Source: Arbacia lixula (lineage: Eukaryota; Echinodermata; Echinoidea; Arbacioida; Arbaciidae). From it: a DNA stretch of 64,000 bases. Location: contig OZ022586.1 of NCBI GenBank assembly GCA_963669155.1, positions 18,697,285 to 18,761,284 of the forward strand, in the 5' to 3' direction. This document shows positions 12,401-27,400 of this stretch, one piece after another; position 1 is the stretch's first letter; each line of letters starts with the position of its first letter. Under the pieces are notes generated by a model. The model was given only the letters and a program-made list of their open reading frames with translations, did not search any database and was not told the origin of the DNA. A program made the position numbers and the translations under genes.

Positions 12401-15400
12401 ATGAGACTGTACATTTCTTTTGTTCTCTCTGAGAAGCCGTTGCCACACAATCATGTTCATAATTGTTCAAACACCTGAACAGCACCTGTTGAGAACACCA
12501 TAACTTTTCAGCGGCTTGGCACATGGGTTCAAAGAAAGAAAGTTGCTTCATATCCTTCCATAACACATCCCTGGTTGTATCATTTAGTTCTGACAATCAC
12601 ACTCTTTGCTTTTTGGTCATCTCGTTTGTGAATTTAACACATGTACATGTATATATCACATTCATATACTGCATACGCCATATATTTCCCGAGGCGAATT
12701 TTTAGCGAATCAGGACGTCTCGACAGTTTTGTGAGTGGTTCAATTCGTGATCGTGGAGTACTAGTACTAGTAGTACATGTGCTCGTGCTCGTGCACGTCG
12801 TATTCATATGTTCGCGCATTGTTAAATTCGAGAATAGCACCCGACTCGCGAAATTCATGAAAATTAAAACCTTGTGAAATATATATTATATGTAAATATG
12901 TTCAATTGTTATGTACATGTATATATCATACCTGTAAATATGTTGCAATCAGTGTTTTTAATGATAGAGAGATTGGAACCCTAAACTCACCCGGCCCAGA
13001 CTCATTGGCCACAGCAGGCAGGATCAGCAGGACATGGTTTGGCCACTGCTTCTCATAGGCGAGGGCGTCCTTCTGTTTGCACACAATGACGTGGACGTGT
13101 TTGCCGCCCTCCATGGTGTGATAGAGGTTAATCAGCGCCTGCTCCTGCCTCCCGAATGACGGCATGAAGATGGGCGTCTTGACTGCATTCGGACCCTGGT
13201 AGGATAAATATCAAATAATTATTTCAGTGGCTACTTTTTATACTTGTAGTGTTAAAGACTGCCTGTCCCTTTTTCAGATCACCACAAAACCATCGAAACA
13301 TTGGCAAAACATATAGAGAAGTGTTAGCAAGCTCTATATTCACAATTTGAAACTGATACGTAGTGTAAAATTCAAATAATGCACGTAAAAAACGTCTGAT
13401 TAATAGTCTTTACCTCAGGCTCTTAGCAGTTTGTGTTGAAATATCTGCTTTATTGATTTATCTGTTTATCAAGTTATCAAATGCATTACGAAAAAAAATG
13501 TTCTAAAGAAGAAATCATCTCCACAGTTTCGTAATTACTCATAAAATTAGGATTTCACACACGCATAATAACCACTTAGATACTGTAACAAAGATTAATA
13601 CTTTTTTCGTAGTACGAAAAAAATTGGTTTGAAATTTAACGGCTGAAATTTTTTACATATACAGAAAGCTTCAACATGCTATATTCTTAGAAATGGTCTT
13701 GAATCACACTTTCTTCAATTTACGATTGTGATAGACGATTTCAAATTTTAAGCTTGCAATAGGGACAGACAATCTTTAATGTACAGAAGTGAAACATGGA
13801 CAAAGTAAAGAAAGTTTTATAACAAAACATGAAGAGGATTCTTTGGACGAATAAGTAACCAATGAAGAAGTCTTCCCGAGAAATAAAAAAAGGAAAAAGA
13901 AGTTGATATCTGAACTTAGAATGAGAAAATTATCTTGAGACAGTTGAGATTTGGGGGGCATGTATGTCTTAAAGGTGGCTTTGAAAAGTTTGATTTCAAG
14001 GGAGAGAAAGATAAGAAAAGATGCAGAGGAAGGGTCTGTTTGCCATGACGTGAAGCTGATACAAAAAGCTCAGGACAGAAAGTTGTGGCACTCCATGATC
14101 ACCAACATCACAACATATGGCACTTAGATATAGACTATTAGGGATCCATTCCTTGGACAGGGTTGACCAAGAACCAAATTTGTTATTGATTCCAGGAATG
14201 AGCAACTAACAACTCTGAACTCTGAATCAACCCTCATAGTACAATAGATGCAATTAACGCATAATAAGCCAAGTATCTTTTTCTGGAGTGGTATTGAGAC
14301 AGTTAAGCAAAACAAACCTGCTCTTTCTTGGTGGGTAGGACCATGCTGGACAGCTGACCGCTGTGCTGGACGAAGACAAAGTGCTTCTCTTGCTGAGCGG
14401 GAATCACAAACTGCATCTCCACCTCGCCATAGTAACGAGTGTTCAGCTGCACGCTGTATGCTTTCGTCTCTCTCGCCTATGGGATTCAGGGGATACAAAA
14501 ACATGCATTAAAGAGAGAGCAGCCATTTTGTAGAGCAAAAGATACTTTCAACATAGAGTTCAGTGATAGTTAGCGGGAATGCAAGCAGTGTGGGCAATGT
14601 GAAAAATGCGCCAAAAGGATTTTTTCACTTTTCCTGAAAATGTTTGGGAGCAATGACTGTGAAATCATCATTATGATATACTGCTGATTCCTACTGTATG
14701 CACAATCCTTGTGGAAAGTGCCTGATTATCTTTCACTCTTTACCTTTCAATTCTCCCTATCGCATATAGCCGATATCAAGCGATATCACCTCACGATACC
14801 GATATCTGATCGATTGCTCTTGGGACGTATACTTCCGGTAAGAGCTGGTTGTCGGTAGAAAGTGACCAAGAAATCACTTTTTTTTATGAATTAAGCAGTG
14901 AAAATTTTGTGTAGGGTTGTGGTTAGGGTCAGGGTTAGGTTTAGAATAAGGTTTAGGGTTAGTGTTAAGGTCAGGGTTAGGTTTAGGGTTAATATTCATA
15001 AAATTAGTTGGATACCCTGGTCCCTTATTGTATACGGGATTGCCGAATGTTCGTGGACCGGAAGTTCCTATCCCAAGAATTAAAGGTAAAAAAATTAGAG
15101 CGCCACACACGTTCAGATTCGGAGAGCTATATGCGATAGGGAGAATTGATTAATTTCATGATTGGACATACATGTAGTGTGTTACTGTACATGTATAAGT
15201 TTGAATCAGTATTATCAGTATAATCAGTATTATAACAAATAAAACAAAACAAAGAAATATAAGAAATTCAGAAAAACAGAGAATTTGGCACTTACATGTG
15301 TGATGTTAAAAGCTTGTTATTTGATTCACAGAGATTTATGCCTGAAATTATAACTTTCCAACCATGATAAGATGAGTTATAGGGAAAACAGAATTTTGTT

Positions 15401-18400
15401 TGCATATGTATTTTCATTAACACTCAATTATAAATGGATTTTAATTTTAATAAAAAATCTATTAATGCAAACTTAGAGATGAAGTTCCGTGTAAATAATG
15501 TACCAAAATTTGAGGTCATTGTGCTCTCCGTTGCCAAGATCGGAGGGAACAGGAAGAAATCTTTACCTCTGTGGCCGTGACGTCCTTGTAGTGATGGCAC
15601 TGGTCGCAGTGGTGAAATGCATTGTGGGCGCTGTATTTGGTCAGCCTCATGGAGGTGGTATGTCGCTTGGAGTCCCTCATCGTCTCCAAGGATGAGAATA
15701 CTGAAAGGAGATGAGGATAGCAAGGAATCGTGTCAATGTTGCTGCTATGTCGGGCAAGGCTCAACTTGTGGCTCATCTGGGCATCTGCACTGCACTATTT
15801 AGTTTAAGGTTTAAAAAGTGTTTCAAGCTTTTAAGTAAATGTCACAAATCTGATTCTTCTAAAAATGCCACAAAATTAAGATTTTTACTACATGTAACAT
15901 CAAACCATTTCCTCATGGTTAGTTTTTCTGGCTTCCTAAACCCCAGTGCTGTTAGGATGTCAAAATTTGCCAGGGAAATAAAGGAGCGTGGCTCCATTGT
16001 ACCCTATAAGGAAGTGGAATTTATTCATAACCTGTCGTCTGTTATCTGTACAGCAGATTACGCATGAGTCATGCCACACACTATCTGAGAGCAGAAAAGC
16101 CAGCTTGCATAACTGCTTGCTCAGTAAAGAATGGGTCTACTCCAACTACCAGGGTCTATGGAAACAGTTTGTGATACCTCATCTCTGCTATGGTACATAT
16201 AGATACAGCCAGTGGTTTGAAACATGACCACGGGGTGTGAGGGGGGGGGGAGGGGGGTGTTTCACCATGCTGTTTGTAAGCTACCAACAGCTTAACGTAT
16301 GACTGGTGAACCTTTCTTGTGCTGAATGATATACCCCTATTTGTTCCTGTTTTAACATAGTGGGAGTTAATTTCCGACACTCCAAATCAAATTTGACAAA
16401 TCATAAACTTTGTATTCAGACACTTGTTAACAACAAGAATCTTCATTCATAAAGATCAGATTTGAACTTAAGCTGACGGGAATCAAAATTAATGAGAATC
16501 TGCTTTGGCACAAGAAAGAGTCACCAGTCGTTCACATCTTAAGAACAGCTTGGAAAAAAACACTCCCTGGTAATATAAAGGTTGAAATACACAGAGAAAT
16601 AAACCCTACCATGTGCTTGGTTACTGGGCTGCCAGATGGGACTGTGACCCTTGTATCTGCCTTCCTTCAGCTGGGGGTCAAACCGTCTCCCCGCCATGAC
16701 CCCTGTGACCTGGGGGTAGTCCGAGGTCATCGTGGCCCCGAGCGGTGGGACATCGAGGTCGGGCTCATCAAAGACCTCGACCTCCTGCAGACGGATCAGC
16801 ATGCGGAGCAGGACCCGTGCAAAGTGGAGGTAGGCTCCTGTCTTACCAATCTATACAGAGAGATACAAGCCACAAGGTGCAAAACTCACTCTCACGACAA
16901 AACTGAATATGCAAAAATTGCAGTCTTACTGTCTCACAGAGATATAGAGACAACAATGCCAATCTTATCATTAACCGTACGAACAAAGTGAATTCTAATG
17001 AAAATTACAGTCTATACGGAGACACAACAACACTTGTTTAATTATACTACCTATCTATCTAAGTAGAGGATGGAGGTACATGTAGGCCCTGTCTTACTAA
17101 TCTACAGAGAAGGATGGAAAGAACAATTGTTTTAGTATTCACCCTACCAGGCAATAACAAAATGCAATGTAGCAAAACTTGCAGTGACTTTATTGTGGAC
17201 TAAATATTTCACGGTAATAAAGTGTTGTTTTCCTTTAATAAGTCTTGGAAGAAGTGTGCTTCCTTAAGCTACAGGTATTACATGTCAATGTTACAATAAC
17301 ATTACTATTTATGATAATGATGATGATGATGACGATGATATTCCATTTTATATAACCCACGAAACAAAATCAGTCTCTGTGTGCTAAAGAGAAAGGGGTA
17401 AAAGTGACAGTAGCTCTACCATCATCAACGGTTCTGGATTTCATTGAATTAAAACAAAATTAACATTTTTGAAGTAAGTCCTGTGTGATATTCCACACAC
17501 AAAGTAGAGTAGGACACATGGCTATGGCAGAAGGACACTCGTACTGATAGGGATCCTGTAGCCTTGTCCAGTACTATTCGCTACTTTTAAAGGTAGCCCA
17601 TCCCTTTTGCAGACCTAAATCTGAAAGTTTCCTGACTTTCTCATCATTTGAGAGAGAGTGGAGATATAACCTTTCCCTGGAATCAACAAAGCGTATTATA
17701 TATCTGATTTTGAGGAAATAATCTTTGATAATTGAAGAGCTTTCTTTTTTTCGTACCACGAAAATAGCGAAATCTCAGTTACATTTTCATTTATTATACG
17801 GGAGTTATAGTACCTCTGACCTTAAAATTTCACAGTTGGTAACCCAAAGATACATGCTAAATATGTGCAATATTTCATGAAATATTTGTAAAAGGGACGG
17901 GCCATCTTTATTACAGCCAGACAATAGTTTTTCTTTCTTTTTTTTTCACCTGTGAGGGTCCATAGAGAAGCAGCCTGCGTGGGTGGTAGCGGGCGGAGTC
18001 CTCGCTCCTCTCGTAGTCATAGTGATGCGCCTTGGGCTCGGTCCACTTCCGGTAGAAGGTGCTCTTCATCTCGCTAGTGTTCTCTGCCAGGAGTGGCCTG
18101 AGGGCGCCAGACCAGGTCGTGTCTGGGCTTGGCGGTAACATGGCAACGGACGGTGTTTGCTGTGGAGACATTTATTTCAATGTAAAACACCTTGCCATGA
18201 CCATCACATACCCAACAGCTCACTATGACCCATTTATGCGCAAAGTACTGAATAAGCTCTTATTTTCACAAATCGCTGTAGGGTCACGAATTTCACAACA
18301 AGCGAATGTATCGCCACATAATCTTGATCACTCAGCAAATGCACCACACGCTGCTGCGTGTACAGTACCAGCGCTATCAATCTCATGATAGGGTACCGGT

Positions 18401-21400
18401 ACTAAATACTTCGGGGGATTGGACCGTTACCCGCTTGCTACAGTAGTATGCTATGCCACACACAATCGCATGTCACTATAACATTTGCAAGTACACTTAC
18501 ATTTGCATGCGTATATTACTAGTATAGCAAGTTTGGCACAAACCTGCGAAAATGCCAGCAACCCCTTCTTTCGCAAAAATAACTGTACGTGAAAATATAG
18601 GCTAATGGAGTAGCATGCTGCTCTATTAAATTATGATCATTATCCATTGTAAAGAAGATTTCTATATATTGTGCTCGCAATTTGTATTTTTTTTGTTGTA
18701 TTGCTTAGAAAGGTTTCAAGTAAATAATTTTTTGTTTCCACTCTTACGTTTAATACATATTACATTACTCCTTTTTATTTTCATACGGGTCCAATATTCA
18801 AAAGCCTTGCTTTCTTTTGGACCACTCCAAAAAAAAAATGTTTCTATAGTTGATATCTTGGATGCATAGAAATGAGATTCTATGAATAAGTTGTATTTAT
18901 TATGTTCTGTTCATTTTACGTTGTTTTTACTTGAATTTATGCATTGTTCTTGATATTTTTTTTTATTTTTTTTATTCATTATATCTATTTTTTTTAAAAA
19001 TAAACTGAACTTTGAATCTTGAATCTTGAATGAATTGTGCATTTCAATACAATACAATACAATATGAGGCAAACATAGGAAACATGATTCAAAATGATTA
19101 TAGTGATATATATTTCTATGGTTTGGATGCATACGATACAGCTGGCAGGGTAGGAGAAAGATAACTTAATGTCCGCGATCCACAGACCCTCCAGCCAAAA
19201 CCCTATGAATGCATCCAAGACATAAAATATGCACAGAAAATACATACAAATTCATGAAATATGTAAATGTGTTCATAACAGTTAGCGTAAGCTTTTCTAA
19301 AGCTAACTAAAGTAAAATGCATCCTTCCTTTCCAAAAAGTTAGTCTGATGGAACTGACCTGACTTTGATTCTTTTGAAGAAGCTTGAATACTAATCCAGA
19401 GAGAAGGATGGTGGGCGGAGCATCCACATCTTCCTTCTCCCCTTCGGAGCTTGCTACTGCCTCTTCCTCCTCCCTCTCAACATCAACTTCATTCCTCATC
19501 TCCACATCCCCCTTCCCTGCCGCATCTCCATCATCATCATCCTCATCACCGGAGTCTCCCCGTTTGGTGGTGGTATCACCACCGTTGGCAAGGGCCGCAC
19601 CCGGAGATGGATAGGCGTTGCCGACGACAATGGGTGGAGGGGAGGAGGAAGAGCCATCGCCAGGGAGGTGGTTCTGGTTATGGGGGTCGGCATTAGTGGT
19701 GTTGGTGGGCGGGGCGGGGGAGAGGATGCGAGTTGGCGTGGCTGGGATGGATGGGGGTGGAGAGCTGAGGTGCATGCCTGGGCTGGGTGGTGCCGGGCGG
19801 AGAGTGGTAGAAATGGCCGTTGACTCGGCTGACGGGCCGGTATCCATGACGGAGGATTTGGGGGTCGAGCGAGCACTGCTCATGTTGTCTACAGGTAAAG
19901 GGTGATATCAAAGAGCATTTTTGATATTACAAAAAAAAAAAACAGAAGCATGGCTTGTCCACCGTCAATCCTTCTGGGAAAGACAGAATAAAGTTCTACT
20001 GACTTTATGTGTGTGAGTGGTGCAAAAGCACAAAAGCATTTACTCTAACTTGGTCTAAGAAACTGCAGACTTTAACTGCCAGTGAAACTTGAAACTTGAA
20101 ACTTGAGTCACATGCATAAAATCTCTTCAGTTAGCAATTTTTTTTGCATGAGCACAATTTCACTTTTGCTAGAAATTATTGTTTACAAAAAAAAATGAAG
20201 AAAGAAATCACTCTGAATCAAGACATTCCAAAACATCTTTGAGGCTGTGTCATTGAGGTAATTGCCTAGCAACTTTCAATTTTTGCTCGCAATGATAAAA
20301 ACAAACAGATTTGTTAATGCCATTGTAAATGGCCCTTGAATTTCTGCCACATAGAATGCCCCCCAAGGCAAATGAAGACTTCATCCTTTACCTGACTTGG
20401 TGGAGGCATTGTCAGCCCCCAGGGGCACATCGATCTGCAGAGAGGGGGGTGACCCCCCCATCTCATAATCCATCCTCTCCTCAAACACGCCATCCTCGTC
20501 GTCCTCCTCATCGCCATCGTCATCGTCCTCGTCGTCGCTGTCCTCGGCAACGGTGACCACGGTGGGGATGGTGGAGAGGGGGGCATAGCCACACCCAAGA
20601 CCCAACTCCTGCTCCAGACTAGCCAGGTCACCGGCCCCATGGTTCACCAGACGCAGGTCAATGGCCCTCAGTGACCTTTGGGGAGCAAAAGCATAGTTGG
20701 TCAGGGCCCCACTGCATAAAACTTACCAGTAATAATAATTGCCAGGTAATTCTGACATCAATAGAAACTTCCACAGTAACATTGCTTGACAGCCAATGAA
20801 CTTCAAGGTTTTCAAAGAAATTGCCATTGGTGGCAAACTTATTATCAATGGTGGCAAACTTATTATCAATGGTAAATTTTATGCAACAGGGCCGAGATGT
20901 GACAACTTGAATATGCACAGTTCCATCTAATGCAACTATTGGGATGGCCTTTTTTGCAAAGATATACTAAGGTATTTCAATCAGATTTCATACCTACATG
21001 TTCATTTAAGCTTTATGTGCAAGATTTTCTTAAGGCATTATCATGCCATACATGGACTTAGTTCAGCTAGTTCAAACAAACAAAACAGCAAAGAACTTGA
21101 GTCTTAAGAATCTTTTTCTTCTTACCTTATTTTTTCTTCCTTTCCTCCTAACCGTAACCATTATGGGCATTACCCTCGATAAGGCTCTGGCATTTGGGGT
21201 AATACCCCACATTCTCAATATTCTTTGTACAGTAGAATTCTCTTATTTTTTTTTTTTGTGAATGTATTTTTCTGAAGTTGCAATTTTCAATCAATTTCTA
21301 TTAATTGTATGTGTTGTTTTTTAATGCTGAATGTGGGATAAAATGAAAAGAAAGTAAGTGGAGAGAATGGGTGGGGGGTGAGAGGGGGAGGAGGGGATGG

Positions 21401-24400
21401 AGGGGGTAAAAAAATTACCTGGGCATTGTTTCTCCACTGAGGTTCTTCCCCGTCAGAACGACAATGCAGGGAAGCTTGTTAAGATCCTCATAGGTCTCAG
21501 GTTTCCAGTTGGCATCAGCCCCTCGCAACATCTTCCAAAAATGAAGAAGAAATTATCTCAATAAAGATGACGCAAGGATATAGAGTACCAAAGTGGTGTC
21601 ATCATATCCTTTGTTATGCAGGTTTCTGATTCCACACAACACCCCTCAAATGAGAGATCCACTGGTCCAATAATGACTACAAAATAAACGTCAAATGATC
21701 ATTAAATCTTCAAGTTGGCACTGGAACACATCATGGTTTCTCTTCTCAAATTGGCAGAATTACTGCTCTAAATTAAATATTTATTTAACATTTTTATTTA
21801 CAATAAAATGTTTCTTCCGTTTTATGATAAAAATCTGAATTATTACAAACTAGAGCAATTCGACTGCCACGCAGTCGATAAATATGCCTCCGCCTCTTTG
21901 CTATTCTCAGAAAATGTGTATGTTTGGTGGGCAATGTACCATTGCTCCTATGTGAAATGAAAATATCACATTTTCTTTTTTCAAGTTCAGCTAAGTTTGT
22001 TCATTGACTTTTGACCTCTTATTTCTTTGACTTCCAATCTAACCAGTCTGACTAAATCCATCCTTGCATCAAGTTTATTTAAAATTAGCCAATTTGGGGT
22101 GAAGTTTATTGACCTTTGACCTTTCAGGAATTTTACCTAAACTTCACCAGTCTACCTCCATAAAGTGATACATCTCTGTAACTAGGTTTGGTTTGAATTG
22201 AATCATTACTATTGGATTAAATATGAAAAATATCTATTTGGGGGCAATTTTAGCCAATTTTGGCAAAGTTTATTGACCTTTGATCCCCGACCTTTGAGAA
22301 ATTTCACCAAAAATGTCATCAGTCTAGCAGTGATCCATCTTTGCACCATGTTTGGTTGGTATTGCTCCATTGGATTTGGATATATTTCAAAAATCACTTT
22401 GGGGGCAATTTTTAGCTAATTTTTGGCAAAGTTCATGGACCTTTGACCTTTGAACTCTCAGGAGTTTTACCTAAACTTTCACCAGTCTACCTCTATGAAG
22501 TGATACATCTCTGTACCATGTTTAGTTAGAATTGTGACATTGGATTTGGATTTGGAATTATTGTGAAAAATATCAATTTTTGCAAAGTTCATTGACCTTT
22601 GACCTCTGACCTTCCAGGAATTTCACCAACAATGTCACCAGTCTACCCCCAAGTAGTGATCCATCGTTTCACTATGTTTGGTTGGAATTGCACCATTGGA
22701 TTTGGATTTATTGTGAAAAATTTAAAGTTTGGGGCAATTTCTAGCCAATTTTGGCAAAGTTCATTAACCTTTGACCTCTGAACTTTCAGGAATTTTACCA
22801 AAAATGTCACCAGTCTATCCACTAGTAGTGATCTATCTTTGTACCATGTTTAATGGAAATTGCATCCTTGGATTTGGATTTACTGTGAAAAAGGTAGATT
22901 TTTGGCAAATTTTCACAAATTTCATTGACCTTTGACCTCTGACCTTTCAGGAATTTTACCAAAAATGTCACCAGTCTATCCCTAAGTAGTGATCCATATT
23001 TGTACCATGTTTAAGGACAATTGCATCCTTGGATTTGGATTTATTGTGGAAAAGGTCATTTTTGGGCAATTTTTACAAAGTTCATTGACCTTTGACCTTT
23101 GACCTCAATCAGATTTGACCCCAATTTTACACACTTCATTAGTTTTATGCAATACATACATGAATCAAGTTTGAAGCAAATCTGCTTGACGGTTCTGAAG
23201 ATATTGCCTAAACGGATTCGGGACGGACGGACGGACGGACGGACGGACGGACGGACAACCCGAAAACATAATGCCTCCGGCCACTTCGTGGCGGAGGCAT
23301 AAAAAAGTGATGCCAACTTGATAGCTAAACAATGATCCGTTTTGCTCTGAGCTAATATCCTCACCCTCAGTCGCTTCAAGAAATAATCATCCAGCAGTAT
23401 CTCCTGGTCGTGCGCGCACAGCACCACGTCAAACCGGTACTGAAACCCAATTTTATCCCGCACGGTACGCAACTTATCGTGCGCCAGGATCGCCAGCTGT
23501 GGCGACGGGATCCTCAAGACCACCATGTGGCCCGAGCCGTCTGCCTGATGAAGCGGCGAGGTCACCATGTCCCGTAAGAGATGATAGGTGGCGCTAGTCG
23601 TGTCACAGCGGAGGTGGGTGATACCGGCTAGGGTCATGAGGGCAGTAGAGTACTGGCGGATCAGGAGGTAGGTGCGGATCACCATGCTGTGAAGCCTAGG
23701 GTACCTGCAAGGGGGAAAATAAAAGAGAAAAAATATGCGCTAAAGAAATCTTCTTAGTCCCATAAGTGATAAACTGTGCTGTAATTGACATGGCACTGTG
23801 ACTGTTTGGTTCTGATAGGGTTAAAGGGGAGAAGTCTAATTGGTAAAGATGATTAATAGTAAATTTCTTCACATTTTGGGGGCATGGCAAACACATACAC
23901 TTGTTGGAATATTTTGTATAAAGATACAAAAAAAGGAAGCGTGGCATGACTGGGGACCTGTTCTTGTGCTAAATTGGATACCCAAAATTTGTTCCAATTT
24001 CAACACAGTGGGAGTGACTTTCCTACAATCCTTATCAAATTTGAAAAATAATGAACTTGTTAATGGCAAGAATTTAATCTTCAGATTGCAACTTTAACTA
24101 ATGGGAATCACATTCATTGAGAAGCTGATTTGACATCCAAGAACAGGTTACCAGTCGTGCATAAGGGCATAGGCATACTTATCTAGCTTTGTGATAAATC
24201 CCTCTGGTGAAACATATCTAACATTTTACAATCTGCCACTCTGAAGTTCTTAAGTATTGTTTATTTTTTCTAGTTTCTAGGAGACCTGGGCCATGTTGCA
24301 TATAGATTTTCAATTATTGTAACTTATTTTCAATGGCAACTACCATGGCAACAGCCAAACAACTCTCATTATTGCACCTGTTGCCATGGTAGTTACCATT

Positions 24401-27400
24401 AATGATAATCATTGTCGCCCATGGTACTGTACCTTTGGGTCAGAGCTTCAGCCATGGTCTCGTAGACGTCATCACTCTGAAGCAGAGGAGCCTTATTGCT
24501 CCATCTCAGCGTCTCTGCATACTTCTCAGCTCCAAAGTACACCTTGGGAGCATCGCCCTCCGTCTTCAAGTGACATGGCAAGAAGAAAGTAAGATTTTGT
24601 TTTAAACTGTATGAAATTGATCTCTATTAATACTTTTTTTTTCAAAGGATATGGCAAAATCTTGACGAAATTTACCTGCAGTGCTACCAACATTGAAACT
24701 TAATAATCAGGAAGATTTGGGGAAATTTCATCAGGATTCAGGGAGGTGTCTTTCAAATGCATACTATTTAATGACAATAATCTTTTGATAATCAGGGAAA
24801 TTGGGTGATTTGAAGAAATAATATGCAGTAATATCGGTCTATTTTCAGGGAGTCTCCTGCGAAATCAGGGAGACTTGGCAGCTCTGTTACCTGGTCTTGC
24901 AGACTAGGTGGGGCCAGCTGGGGCATTGCGATCTCATTCTGTGGTGCGATCCTGCTCTTCTTGGTCTGTAGGCTGTAGGGCTGGCTGCTGACGTGTAGGG
25001 TCAGTAGGTTGGGAGCATCCATCGCTCCATGGCTGTTCACATACTTGTGCGCAAAGCCGCCAAGCGAGGGCTGCTGACCCTGGGCCGAAACTCTGGGGTT
25101 GACGGGAAATTTATGGCAAATTTATGATGAAACATTAACAACATCTGCATAAGTTCCTTGGACAATGCCTACCAGAGCAGGGACTCGAAAAGCTGACTCA
25201 CATTAAAAAGAAAACTAGAGCAATTCGACTGCCACGCACTCGATAAATATGCCTCCGCCTCTTTGCTATTCTCAGAAAATGTGTATGTTTGGTGGGTAAT
25301 GTACCATTTCTCCTATGTGAAATGACAATATCACATTCTGTTTTTCCAAGTTTAGCCAAGTTTGGCAATGTTCATTCACTTTTGACCTCTTCCTTCTTTG
25401 ACTTCCAATCTAACCAGTCTGTCTAAATCCATCCTTGTATAAAGTTTCTTTAAAATTAGCTTATTTTGGGTGAAGTTCATTGACCTTCTTACCTTTCAGG
25501 AATATTACCCAAACTTCACCAGTCTACCTCCATGAAGTGATACATCTCTGTACTATGTTTGGTTTGAATTGAATCATTAGTATTGGATTCAATGTGAAAA
25601 ACATCTATTTGGGGGCAATTTTTAGCCAATTTTGGCAAAGTTCATTGACCTTTGATCTCTGACCTTTGAGAAATTTCACCAACAATGTCATCAGTCTAAC
25701 CCCATGTAGTGATCCATCTTTGCACCATGTTTGGTTGGTATTGCACCATTGGATTTGGATATATTTTGAAAATTATCACTTTGGGGGCAATTTTTAGCTA
25801 ATTTTTGGCACAGTTCATTGACCTTTGAACTCTCAGGAGTTTTAACCAAACTTCCACCAGTCTACCTCCATGAAGTGATACATCTCTGTCCCATGTTTCG
25901 TTAGAACTGCGCCGTTGGATTTGGATTTGGGTTTATTGTGAAAAATATCAATTTTTGCGAACTTCATTGACCTTTGACCTTCCAGCAATTTCACCAACAA
26001 TGTCTCCAGTCTACCCCCGAAGTAGTGATCTATGTTTGTACCATGTTTGGTGAGAATTGCATCCTTGGATTTGGATTTATTGTGAAAATTTTAAGTTTGG
26101 GGGAATTTCTAGCCAATTTTGGCAAAGTTCATTGACCTTTGACCTCTGAACTTCAGGAATTTTACCAACAATGTCACCAGTCTATCCCCAAGTAGTGATC
26201 TATGTTTGTACCATGTTTAGTGAGAATTGCATCCTTGGATTTGGATTTATTGTGAAAAAGGTCAATTTTTGGCAAATTTTCACAAATTTCATTGACCTTT
26301 GACCTCTGACCTTTCAGGAATTTTACCAACAATGTCACCAGTCTATCCCCAAGTAGTGATCCATCTTTGTACCATGTTTCATGAGAATTGCATCCTTGGA
26401 TTTGGATTTATTGTGAAAAAGGTCAATTTTTACAAAGTTCATTGACCTTTGACCTTTGACCTCAATCAGATTTGACCCAAATTTTACACACTTCATAAGT
26501 TTCATGCAATACATACATGTACCAAGTTTGAAGCAAATCTGCATCACGTTTCTCAAGATATTGCCTAAACGGATTCGGGACGGACAACCCGAAAACATTA
26601 TGCCTCCGGCCACTTCGTGGCAGAGGCATAAAAACATTTAAAAGAAAAGTATCAATACAGAAGACAACCGTTTCTGTGGGGTATACAAAATGTATTAATG
26701 GTGAAGTATAAATAATTAAACAAGATAATAAGAATGAACGCACAAGAAAACTACCTTTGATGTACTTAGATGACAAGCATTATGTTTCAAATACCGTACT
26801 TGTTGTCAATGATTCATAAAAGGTCCTTTCTACTAAACAACAACATGATCAACGATGCTGTGATCGGCACTGAAAAAATACTTCTACTTCCCCCATTGCA
26901 TCATGATTTTTCCCTCAACAGCATCATCATCTCACATGGCAACATCATCATCATCACGGTCTCCCATAGCAACCTCATCATCATCGCCGTCTCCCATAGC
27001 AACATCATCACCGTCATCATCTCCCATAGCAACCTCACCTGACATCGAGGTGAGCCTGGTCCTGGACGAGGACAAACAGCGTATGTGGCATCGTCTTCAC
27101 CTTGTTCATGAACAACTCAAACTTGCTCTGGTTCTCCGTTGAGTTGTCACACTGCATGACATATGGGGCGGCAGACTCTACATCATTCCTGCTCACCAAC
27201 CCGAGATCAAGTAACAGGTCTGGAAATCATACGCAAAAAGAGAATGCTTACACTTTGTCAGATCCCGTCATAAATTATTCTTCCAAGTTCCCATCATGAT
27301 AACATGCTCACAAAAGCATCACGTTTTCACATTATACCACCTAACAACCTAAGAACATAGTTGCTGTCAGAAATGTCTCAGCAATGCCAAGAAAGAAAGG

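Noticed and set aside
16838-16850. Nearer acceptor AG for GREB1 exon 22
   Set aside because: It breaks the phase with exon 21; the TATAG acceptor 13 nt upstream in gene sense keeps the frame.
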